The notes below the pieces were generated by a model. The model was not told the origin of the DNA and did no database searches. It worked only from the letters and a program-made list of their open reading frames with translations. The translations under genes and the position numbers were made by a program. Shown one piece after another: positions 1-5,214 of a stretch of 5,231 bases of DNA (the stretch's first letter is position 1; each line of letters begins with the position of its first letter). This DNA comes from JABJJH01 sp047631095 (GTDB taxonomy: Bacteria > Pseudomonadota > Alphaproteobacteria > UBA8366 > GCA-2717185): contig JBLHZD010000287.1 in assembly GCA_047631095.1 (NCBI GenBank), positions 1 through 5,231 of the forward strand, in the 5' to 3' direction.

Positions 1-315
1 CTGACCAACGCCGTGGTGCTGCCCTATGTCTTGCGGTTTAACCGATCCGCTATCGACGATAAAATGTCCCATTTGGCGCGGGTATTGAATTTACCGGGTT
101 CGGGGTTCGACGCGGTGATGGACTGGTTGTTGTCCCTGCGCCAGGAATTGGACATTCCGGATCGTCTGGGCGATATCGGGGTGCCCGATGACGACGCCAT
201 TTCTATTGCGGCGTTGGCGGCGGCGGACCCGACCGCGCCGAGTAACCCGGTCCCGCTGGACGCCGTGTCGTTGCGGGGCCTGTTTCTGGAGTCCGTAAAC
301 GGGGTCGACGTCTAA
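1..315 (+). CDS. Iron-containing alcohol dehydrogenase, C-terminal part (5' end outside window)
   Basis: The frame is open from base 1 to a TAA at 313-315, giving the last 104 residues of a protein whose family is usually about 380 residues long. It opens with LTNAVVLPYVLRFN. This matches the segment just after the conserved His-Gly of group III (iron-dependent) alcohol dehydrogenases, as in the HGVANAILLPHVMRYN of lactaldehyde reductase FucO. The metal-binding His-Gly itself lies just upstream of the window. The rest fits the all-helical C-terminal domain: a helix MSHLARVL, a segment LDIPDRLGDIGVPDDDAISIAALAAAD, then an NPVPLDAVSLRGLFLESVNG end equivalent to the family's NPR..T.EDI..L. Members reduce aldehydes to alcohols, or the reverse, with NAD(P)H in the cytosol. 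The next gene starts 12 nt downstream, so co-transcription is likely. From context I infer a small aldehyde substrate released by the aldolase encoded at 1972. The GTG at 13 is an internal codon, not a start. Confidence 0.85.
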   Translation: MTNAVVLPYVLRFNRSAIDDKMSHLARVLNLPGSGFDAVMDWLLSLRQELDIPDRLGDIGVPDDDAISIAALAAADPTAPSNPVPLDAVSLRGLFLESVNGVDV

Positions 316-321
316 AGAGGA
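315..321 (+). promoter_or_regulatory. Ribosome binding site of the TrmO-like gene
   Basis: AAGAGGA lies 6 nt before the ATG at 328 and overlaps the last base of the upstream stop codon. It supports that start and suggests that ribosomes pass directly from the alcohol dehydrogenase gene to this one. Confidence 0.6.
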
Positions 322-327
322 TTTGAG

Positions 328-807
328 ATGACCATTGAACTGCAGCCGATTGGGCATGTGCGCACGACGCGTCGCGATTTGAGCGATGATTATTGGGGCG
401 GGTTGGAATCCCGGATCGAACTGGATTCGACGAAATTTGATCCGGATGCGTTGGCAGGCGTGACGGATTTTTCTCATGTCGAAGTGGTTTTTCATTTTGA
501 TCAGGTCCCGTTGGACAAGATCGTCGCGGGCGCTCGACATCCGCGCGGCAATACGGATTGGCCCAAAATCGGCATCTTCGCGCAACGCGGCAAGAACCGG
601 CCCAACCGGATCGGCTTGACCATCTGCCGGGTCGTCAGCGTCGATGGCGGGGCGCTGATTGTAGAGGGGCTGGACGCGGTGGACGGTACGCCGGTGCTGG
701 ACATCAAGCCGGCCATGACCGAGTTTGCGCCGCGCGGGGACCATCGTCAGCCGGATTGGGTGGCGGAATTAATGGCGGATTATTGGCTGGAAGCGCCTGG
801 GACATGA
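328..807 (+). CDS. TrmO/TsaA-like SAM-dependent methyltransferase family protein
   Basis: This 159-residue protein belongs to the TsaA/YaeB (TrmO) fold. The founding member, E. coli TrmO, N6-methylates the threonylcarbamoyl-A37 of some tRNAs using S-adenosylmethionine. Family marks seen are the N-terminal PIGHVRTT (7-14), FSHVEVVFHF (48-57), the glycine/proline-rich loop IGIFAQRGKNRPNRIGLT (81-98) and LDAVDGTPVLDIKP (115-128). The length fits a single YaeB domain without the extra C-terminal domain of E. coli TrmO. Two stretches differ from classical TrmO. The usual ATRSPFRPNPIGLS loop reads AQRGKNRPNRIGLT, and there is a GARHPRGNTDWP segment (68-79) before it. A subfamily with its own substrate is therefore possible, and I do not assign a gene symbol. 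The TGA stop overlaps the ATG of the isomerase gene (ATGA, 804-807), so the two are translationally coupled. That tie to a gene handling SAM by-products is the main clue to its role. Family assignment is confident; the tRNA substrate is not. Confidence 0.8.
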   Translation: MTIELQPIGHVRTTRRDLSDDYWGGLESRIELDSTKFDPDALAGVTDFSHVEVVFHFDQVPLDKIVAGARHPRGNTDWPKIGIFAQRGKNRPNRIGLTICRVVSVDGGALIVEGLDAVDGTPVLDIKPAMTEFAPRGDHRQPDWVAELMADYWLEAPGT

Positions 808-1904
808 ATGTGGACGGGGCGCCCTATCGCACTATCTGGCTGAACGCTGATGGCGAGACGGTGGATATTATCGACCAGACCAGATTGCCCCATGAATTCG
901 AGATTATCCGGTTGGCGACTTGCGCCGACGCCGCGCGGGCGATCCGTGACATGCAGGTGCGCGGCGCGCCTTTGATCGGGGCGACGGCGGCGTATGGTAT
1001 GGCGTTGGCGATGCGGGAGGACGCCTCCGACGCTGCGCTGGAGAAGGCCTGCGTCACGTTGCTGGCGACTCGGCCGACGGCGGTGAACTTGCGATGGGCG
1101 CTTGATAATATGCGCGCATATCTTTTGCCATTGAGCGGGGCAGACCGAATCGCCGGGGCGTATCGTCGGGCGGCGGAAATCAACGATGAAGACGTGGCGA
1201 TCAATCGCCAAATTGGCGAACATGGCGTTGCGTTGCTGCGCAATATCAGCGCGGCCAAGGGCGGCGGAAGAGTGAACGTCTTGACCCATTGCAATGCCGG
1301 TTGGTTGGCGACAGTGGATCGGGGCACCGCGACATCGCCCATCTATGCAGCCCATGATAGCGGAATGGACGTGCATGTCTGGGTCGATGAAACCCGCCCG
1401 CGTAATCAGGGCGCCAGCCTGACCGCCTGGGAGTTGGGGCAGCACGGGGTGCCCCATACGGTCATCGCCGACAATGTGGGCGGCCATCTTATGCAACATG
1501 GCGACGTCGATCTCTGTATCACTGGCACCGACCGCACGACCGCGACAGGCGATGTCTGCAACAAGATCGGCACCTATCTGAAGGCGCTGGCGGCGTTTGA
1601 TAATGATGTGCCGTTTTATGTTGCGTTGCCATCGCCCACCATCGACTGGACCCTGCAGGACGGGGTCGCAGAAATTCCCATTGAGCAGCGCGATGGCGCG
1701 GAGGTTTCCGAAATTTCGGGCCGGACCGCCGCTGGCGCGTTGGAGACGGTGCGAATTGTGCCGGAGGGCAGTCCCGTCGCGAATTACGCCTTCGACGTAA
1801 CGCCCAGCCGTCTGGTTACCGGATTGATTACCGAGCGCGGAATCGCCCCGGCCAGCGCAGCGGGGTTGCGGGCGCTCTTCCCGGAACGCGCGGCGCCGGC
1901 TTAA
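804..1904 (+). CDS. mtnA: 5-(Methylthio)ribose-1-phosphate isomerase (MtnA family)
   Basis: This 366-residue protein is an aldose-ketose isomerase of the MtnA / eIF2B-alpha-like family. The family converts 5-methylthioribose-1-phosphate to 5-methylthioribulose-1-phosphate in the cytosol. Seen in order are the substrate-binding VRGAPLIGATAAYG near residue 50, THCNAGW (161-167) with the catalytic Cys163, GTDR (241-244) with the catalytic Asp243, GDVCNKIGTY (249-258), and the C-terminal FDVTPSRLVTGLITERG. Cys163 and Asp243 are 80 residues apart, the same as Cys160 and Asp240 of the Bacillus subtilis enzyme. The ATG at 804 gives the normal family length. The frame stays open upstream to 558, but that part only overlaps the TrmO-like gene and matches no MtnA sequence. 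GTDRTTATGD replaces the more usual GADR...NGD, so this is a divergent clade. A 5-deoxyribose-1-phosphate isomerase (DrdI-like) is a real alternative, since the two activities share the fold and catalytic pair. Confidence 0.9.
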   Translation: MNVDGAPYRTIWLNADGETVDIIDQTRLPHEFEIIRLATCADAARAIRDMQVRGAPLIGATAAYGMALAMREDASDAALEKACVTLLATRPTAVNLRWALDNMRAYLLPLSGADRIAGAYRRAAEINDEDVAINRQIGEHGVALLRNISAAKGGGRVNVLTHCNAGWLATVDRGTATSPIYAAHDSGMDVHVWVDETRPRNQGASLTAWELGQHGVPHTVIADNVGGHLMQHGDVDLCITGTDRTTATGDVCNKIGTYLKALAAFDNDVPFYVALPSPTIDWTLQDGVAEIPIEQRDGAEVSEISGRTAAGALETVRIVPEGSPVANYAFDVTPSRLVTGLITERGIAPASAAGLRALFPERAAPA

Positions 1905-1957
1905 AGGCGCGAAACGAAATTTGTTTGTCCGCAGCCGAATCTGATAGTGGGTTGGTG

Positions 1958-1963
1958 AAGGAG
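1958..1963 (+). promoter_or_regulatory. Ribosome binding site of the aldolase/dehydrogenase gene
   Basis: AAGGAG lies 8 nt before the ATG at 1972, near optimal. It sits in the 67-nt gap after the isomerase gene. I see no convincing terminator hairpin in that gap, so read-through from the upstream genes is plausible. Confidence 0.7.
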
Positions 1964-1971
1964 AGTCGGCG

Positions 1972-4017
1972 ATGAAGAATTTATGGTCGGACGCTGCGGC
2001 GGCGTCGATGATTGAGCATTATGCAAAAGCGGGCGTTAGCGCCGATGTCGCGCTGCGCGTTTATACTTCGCGACTCTTGGGCGGCGATCCGTTGCTGGTG
2101 ATGCATGGCGGCGGCAACACGTCGGTGAAAACGACCATGGCCGACTTTCTAGGCGACCGTGATGAGTTCCTGTGCGTCAAGGGGAGCGGTTGGGATCTGG
2201 GCGATATTGAACCGGCGGGATTGCCGGCGGTGCGGTTGGCGCCGTTGCGTCGCCTGCGCGACCGCGACACGCTGAGCGACGAGGATATGGTGAATTTCCA
2301 ACGTGCGAATTTGCTGGACCCAACGTCTCCAAACCCATCGGTGGAGACCTTGTTACACGCGTTTTTGCCCCATAAATTTATCGACCACACCCACTCCACG
2401 GCGGTGCTCGCGCTGACAGACCAGCCGGACGGCGAAGAAATCTGCGCGGCGGTGTTCGGTGCGCGCATGGGGGCGGTTCCCTATATTATGCCCGGCTTCG
2501 CGCTCGCCAAAAAAGCGGCGGAAGTTTATGAACAGGACCCGTCGGTGGAAGGTTTGATCCTGCACAAGCACGGAATTTTCACCTTTGGTGATACGGCGGA
2601 AGACTCCTATACCCGCATGGTCAACATGGTCAGTCTGGCCGAGACGCGGTTACAGCAAGGGTGCAAAAAAGGTTTCGCCGCCGTGGCGTTGCCGGAAAAA
2701 ATTGCACCCCTGGCCGAGGTTGCGCCGGTATTGCGCGGCGCCTGTGCGGCGGCGTCGGGGGATGATCATAAACGCATGGTGCTGGATTTCCGCACCAGCA
2801 ACGCCATTCGAACCTATGTGGACGGCGCCGATCTCGCGCGGTATGCGCACATTGGCGTGGTGACGCCGGACCATAATATTCGCACCAAGAATTTTCCGCT
2901 GTTAACGCCAGCGCCGGAAGCCGGGGCGCTGACCGACTTTAAAACGGCGGTTGAGGCGGCGGTGGATCGATATATCGCTGACTATCAGGATTATTTTGCG
3001 CGAAACAATGCGCGGCTAGGCGGCGTGAAGACCGCGCTAGATCCCATGCCCCGCGTGGCGCTTGTACCCGGATTGGGATTGTTTGGCTTTGGTAAAAGCG
3101 CAGGCGAGGCGGCAGTCGCGGCGGATCTGGCGGAGAACACCGTGGCGACGATTAGCGACGCGGAAGCCATCGGGACGTTCCAGTGTATCCCCGAGGCGGA
3201 TATGTTTGATATTGAATACTGGTCGCTGGAACAGGCCAAACTTGGCAAGGGCGCAGAGAAGCCGATGGCGCGCCGGATCGTCGCGGTGACTGGCGGGGGC
3301 GGCGGCATTGGCGCGGCTATCGCGGCGGCGTTTGCGCGTGATGGCGCAGAAGTTGCGGTGCTGGACGTTGATCTGGCGGCGGCGGAAAAAGCCGCTTCGG
3401 GGATCCGCGCCATGGCCGTTCAATGTGATGTGACCAACGCGCAATCCGTCAAGGCCGCCTTCGACAGTATCGTGGCGCGGTTTGGCGGCGTCGATGTGGT
3501 GGTGTCGAACGCCGGCGCCGCCTGGCAGGGGCGTATCGGCGACGTTGATGACGAGACTTTGCGCAAGTCGTTTGAGTTGAATTTTTTCGGCCATCAGAAT
3601 GTGGCGCAAGCCGCCGTGGCGGTGATGCGCGCGCAGGGAACCGGCGGGGCGTTGTTGTTTAACGCGTCCAAGCAGGCGGTTAATCCAGGGCGCGATTTCG
3701 GCCCCTACGGATTGCCCAAGGCGGCGACCCTGTTCCTGATGCGTCAATACGCGCTGGATCACGGTGGTGACGGCATTCGCGCCAACGCCGTCAACGCCGA
3801 CCGGATTCGCTCCGGATTGCTGGATGACGATATGGTCACGGCGCGGGCGAAGGCGCGCGGGGTCGACGAGGCGAATTACATGGCGGGCAATTTGTTGGGC
3901 CGGGAAGTCACCGCCGCCGATGTGGCGGACGCTTTTTTGTTTCTGGCCAAGGCGAAGAAGACGACCGCGGCTGTCGTTACGGTCGATGGCGGCAATATCG
4001 AGGCCGCGTTGCGGTAA
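1972..4017 (+). CDS. Bifunctional class II aldolase / short-chain dehydrogenase (COG3347, RhaEW-like)
   Basis: This 681-residue two-domain enzyme is full length for its family. Residues 1 to about 280 form a class II aldolase (FucA/RhaD superfamily). They show the phosphate-binding HGGGNTSVK (45-53), the probable catalytic Glu125 in SVETLLH, and zinc ligands His139 and His141 (DHTHST) plus His200 (HKHG). Residues about 285-425 form the linker domain typical of the family, with PRVALVPGLGLFGFGK (360-375) and DIEYWSLEQAKL (413-424). Residues about 433-681 form a complete short-chain dehydrogenase: TGGGGGIG (440-447), Asp465 at the end of strand 2 (suggesting NAD(H) over NADP(H)), NAG (513-515), the catalytic set Asn537, Ser566, Tyr579 and Lys583, and a VDGG near the end. 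The best known relative, RhaEW of Bacillus, cleaves rhamnulose-1-phosphate to DHAP and lactaldehyde and then oxidises the lactaldehyde. No rhamnose kinase, isomerase or transporter is seen here. The isomerase next door suggests instead 5-methylthio- or 5-deoxyribulose-1-phosphate as substrate. Domain calls are secure; the substrate is inference. Confidence 0.9.
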   Translation: MKNLWSDAAAASMIEHYAKAGVSADVALRVYTSRLLGGDPLLVMHGGGNTSVKTTMADFLGDRDEFLCVKGSGWDLGDIEPAGLPAVRLAPLRRLRDRDTLSDEDMVNFQRANLLDPTSPNPSVETLLHAFLPHKFIDHTHSTAVLALTDQPDGEEICAAVFGARMGAVPYIMPGFALAKKAAEVYEQDPSVEGLILHKHGIFTFGDTAEDSYTRMVNMVSLAETRLQQGCKKGFAAVALPEKIAPLAEVAPVLRGACAAASGDDHKRMVLDFRTSNAIRTYVDGADLARYAHIGVVTPDHNIRTKNFPLLTPAPEAGALTDFKTAVEAAVDRYIADYQDYFARNNARLGGVKTALDPMPRVALVPGLGLFGFGKSAGEAAVAADLAENTVATISDAEAIGTFQCIPEADMFDIEYWSLEQAKLGKGAEKPMARRIVAVTGGGGGIGAAIAAAFARDGAEVAVLDVDLAAAEKAASGIRAMAVQCDVTNAQSVKAAFDSIVARFGGVDVVVSNAGAAWQGRIGDVDDETLRKSFELNFFGHQNVAQAAVAVMRAQGTGGALLFNASKQAVNPGRDFGPYGLPKAATLFLMRQYALDHGGDGIRANAVNADRIRSGLLDDDMVTARAKARGVDEANYMAGNLLGREVTAADVADAFLFLAKAKKTTAAVVTVDGGNIEAALR

Positions 4018-4021
4018 AAAA

Positions 4022-4052
4022 TTGTGAGCGCGCCCCAAAAAAGCCATATTAT
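4022..4052 (+). promoter_or_regulatory. Possible sigma-70-type promoter of the cyclophilin gene
   Basis: TTGTGA (4022-4027) and TATTAT (4047-4052) are 19 bp apart, a little wide; reading CATATT (4045-4050) as the -10 gives 17 bp. The stretch lies just after the stop of the aldolase/dehydrogenase gene, in an 89-nt gap before an unrelated gene, which makes a separate promoter reasonable. The sequence match is only moderate. Confidence 0.35.
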
Positions 4053-4095
4053 GGTGGATCGATTGAGAGATATATGCGAGGAATAGACGATACTG

Positions 4096-4101
4096 AAAGG
4101 A
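4096..4101 (+). promoter_or_regulatory. Ribosome binding site fixing the cyclophilin start
   Basis: AAAGGA lies 5 nt before the ATG at 4107. The alternative in-frame ATG at 4074 has no such site at the right distance and would put eleven mostly polar residues (MRGIDDTERTT) in front of the signal peptide. This favours 4107. Confidence 0.6.
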
Positions 4102-4106
4102 CCACC

Positions 4107-4655
4107 ATGAAGAAATTCACGATCGCGATTGTGGGCGCCTTATTGGCGGTTATGGCTAACATTCAAACGACGACGGCGGCGAACTTGGAAAATACACTTT
4201 ATTTAGATCTCACGGACGGCCGAGTGGTGATTGAACTGCTCCCTGACCTTGCCCCCAACCATGTGGCGCGCATCAAGGAACTGACCCAGCAGGGCTTCTA
4301 TGATGGCATCGTGTTCCACCGGGTTATTGATGGTTTTATGGCCCAGACGGGCGATCCGACGGGAACCGGAACTGGCGGCTCCGGCAAAAAACTGGACGCT
4401 GAGTTCAGCGCTGAGCCGCATCTGCGTGGCGTTTTGTCCATGGCGCGGTCCTCCAGTCCGGACAGCGCCGACAGCCAGTTCTTTATCGTGCTTCAGGACG
4501 CGTCACATCTTGACCGGCAATACACGGTCTGGGGTCGGGTGACCGATGGCATGGATCATGTGGACGCCATCAAGCGCGGGCACCCGCGTTCTGGTGTGGT
4601 TGATGGCCCGGATAAAATCGTGAAGATGCAGATCGCCGCAGACGCCAAGGAATAG
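4107..4655 (+). CDS. Exported cyclophilin-type peptidyl-prolyl cis-trans isomerase
   Basis: This 182-residue protein catalyses cis-trans isomerisation of Xaa-Pro bonds and probably helps protein folding in the periplasm. Residues 1-25 form a signal peptide: MKK, a hydrophobic core FTIAIVGALLAVMA, and a likely cleavage around Ala24/Ala25. The cyclophilin domain runs from about 31 to 177. It contains FHRVIDGFMAQTGD (70-83) with the catalytic Arg72 and Gln80, GTGTGG (86-91), LSMAR (110-114), SQFFIVL (123-129) and YTVWGRV (139-145). The position of human cyclophilin A Trp121, important for cyclosporin binding, is Leu135 here, as in many bacterial members, so low cyclosporin sensitivity is expected. 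No second domain is present. PpiA is the periplasmic E. coli counterpart, but I cannot tell orthology from the sequence alone. The gene probably forms its own transcription unit, as the aldolase gene ends 89 nt upstream and the two have no obvious functional link. Confidence 0.9.
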   Translation: MKKFTIAIVGALLAVMANIQTTTAANLENTLYLDLTDGRVVIELLPDLAPNHVARIKELTQQGFYDGIVFHRVIDGFMAQTGDPTGTGTGGSGKKLDAEFSAEPHLRGVLSMARSSSPDSADSQFFIVLQDASHLDRQYTVWGRVTDGMDHVDAIKRGHPRSGVVDGPDKIVKMQIAADAKE

Positions 4656-4687
4656 CGTTGTGGGGGTTCCTCGTCGCAGACGCCAAG
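4637..4687. repeat. 13-bp direct repeat across the end of the cyclophilin gene
   Basis: CGCAGACGCCAAG occurs at 4637-4649, inside the last codons of the cyclophilin gene, and again at 4675-4687 in the intergenic region, 38 bp later. GGGTTCC also recurs, at 4664-4670 and 4699-4705. Together these suggest a decayed tandem duplication of roughly 35-38 bp that copied the gene's end. No function is evident. Confidence 0.5.
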
Positions 4688-4712
4688 TTGGGCTGCGCGG
4701 GTTCCAAGGTGC

Positions 4713-4750
4713 GTCAGGGCCGGGTTTGTGTTATAAACCGGTTTCCTGAC
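4713..4750 (+). terminator. Imperfect hairpin, possible terminator or leader structure
   Basis: GTCAGG (4713-4718) pairs perfectly with CCTGAC (4745-4750). Inside that, CCGGGTTT (4720-4727) pairs with AAACCGG (4735-4741) with one bulged G, leaving a loop of about 7 nt. A small internal loop separates the two stems. No T run follows, so this is not a textbook intrinsic terminator. It lies between the cyclophilin stop and the next small gene and could end the first transcript weakly or sit in the leader of the second. Confidence 0.35.
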
Positions 4751-4777
4751 GGTGCTTTGAACAGCTTATTGTAACGT

Positions 4778-4785
4778 AACGGAGG
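4778..4785 (+). promoter_or_regulatory. Strong ribosome binding site of the small YjfB-like gene
   Basis: AACGGAGG ends 9 nt before the ATG at 4795. It is the best Shine-Dalgarno match in this gap. It supports the ATG rather than the in-frame TTG at 4789, which would be only 3 nt away, and supports real translation of this short gene. Confidence 0.65.
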
Positions 4786-4794
4786 CGTTTGACG

Positions 4795-4989
4795 ATGGCG
4801 TTATCAGCGGTATCCTCGACTTTATCCGCCAGTCTGTCTGCGGCGGCGGGCCAAAATGGCGTGCTGGCGTTGAAGCTGGCGGCGCAACAGGAACAGGCGA
4901 TTGTCGCGCTTGTCGTCGAGGCGAGTCAGGGGTCGCAATCGAGTTTATCCAGCGCCCAACCGTCGCGTGTGGTCGATATTTCGGTTTAA
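4795..4989 (+). CDS. Small YjfB-like protein (putative motility protein family), 64 residues
   Basis: The 64-residue product has a Ser/Ala-rich N-terminus (1-22), an amphipathic helix-forming middle VLALKLAAQQEQAIVALVVEAS (23-44), a polar Ser/Gln-rich stretch (45-57), and ends in VVDISV. This layout fits the small YjfB-like proteins often annotated as putative motility proteins: a short helix with K..A..QQ.QA...L, then a variable tail closing on VDI.V. Their molecular function is not known to me. No signal peptide, membrane segment or cysteine is seen. The strong ribosome binding site and GC-rich codon use like its neighbours argue that it is a real gene. No flagellar or chemotaxis gene is visible next to it, so the motility link rests only on family resemblance, judged by eye. 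A general small helical protein of unknown role is the alternative. Confidence 0.6.
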   Translation: MALSAVSSTLSASLSAAAGQNGVLALKLAAQQEQAIVALVVEASQGSQSSLSSAQPSRVVDISV

Positions 4990-5036
4990 CGTAGCCCTGA
5001 TTTGAGTCTTCTTTTGGCCATTGATATTCAAAAACA

Positions 5037-5064
5037 TTGATTTTTGCGCCATGATGTCTACATT
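5037..5064 (+). promoter_or_regulatory. Probable promoter of the cold shock gene
   Basis: TTGATT (5037-5042) and TACATT (5059-5064) are 16 bp apart, each matching four of six consensus bases. They sit in the most AT-rich part of the window. Transcription would start near 5071, leaving a leader of about 145 nt before the ATG at 5215. A leader of that size is typical of cold shock genes. Confidence 0.4.
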
Positions 5065-5070
5065 TAGTTC

Positions 5071-5214
5071 TACGGGCTTTATTTGTTTTGTGTTACGTCA
5101 ATAATCGGTGCGCCGATTAACGTCGTTACTTCCAGACAATGCGAGCGTGAAACCGGCCGCGTCGTCACATGGTGTGAGGCGTGGATTTGAGAGACCCTGC
5201 TAAAGGAATTTGAG
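5071..5214 (+). other. Probable long 5' leader of the cold shock mRNA with a perfect hairpin
   Basis: This stretch has no supportable gene. It contains a 7-bp perfect hairpin, TAATCGG (5102-5108) and CCGATTA (5113-5119), with a TGCG loop, possibly extended by ACG/CGT (5095-5097 with 5121-5123). No T run follows, so it is not a terminator. Long structured leaders control mRNA stability and translation by temperature in known cspA-type genes. That role here is inferred from position. No exact E. coli-type cold box was recognised. Confidence 0.4.
5202..5207 (+). promoter_or_regulatory. Ribosome binding site of the cold shock gene
   Basis: AAAGGA lies 7 nt before the ATG at 5215, supporting that start codon although only six codons of the gene are visible. 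Confidence 0.6.

Noticed and set aside
91..744. 217-codon open frame on the - strand across the first two genes
   Set aside because: It is antisense to two recognised genes, Arg-rich, shows no motif, and would bridge two real + strand genes.
558..803. Upstream in-frame extension of the isomerase gene
   Set aside because: The extra 82 residues come from DNA already coding for the TrmO-like protein and resemble no MtnA. The ATG at 804 gives the normal length and an ATGA overlap.
1912..1926. Near-palindrome AAACGAAATTTGTTT after the isomerase gene
   Set aside because: It is imperfect, AT-only in effect, with no stable stem and no T run in the right place, so it is not called as a terminator or operator.
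1921..1948. Possible promoter TTGTTT ... GATAGT before the aldolase gene
   Set aside because: Both boxes match poorly, and the close spacing to the isomerase gene makes read-through equally likely.
1972..4017. Rhamnose catabolism as the role of the aldolase/dehydrogenase
   Set aside because: The fusion is of the RhaEW type, but no rhamnose isomerase, rhamnulokinase, mutarotase or sugar transporter is visible, while an MtnA-type isomerase lies directly upstream. It is not excluded, only less likely.
3037..4047. Long 336-codon open frame on the - strand opposite the dehydrogenase domain
   Set aside because: It mirrors the + strand gene, whose motifs are unmistakable. Its translation is rich in Arg/His with no recognisable domain, as expected for the antisense of GC-rich coding DNA.
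4074..4106. Earlier ATG for the cyclophilin gene
   Set aside because: It would bury the signal peptide behind eleven mostly polar residues. The ATG at 4107 has AAAGGA at a proper distance.
4789..4794. TTG start two codons before the ATG of the YjfB-like gene
   Set aside because: It is too close to the AACGGAGG site (3 nt). The ATG at 4795 is correctly spaced.
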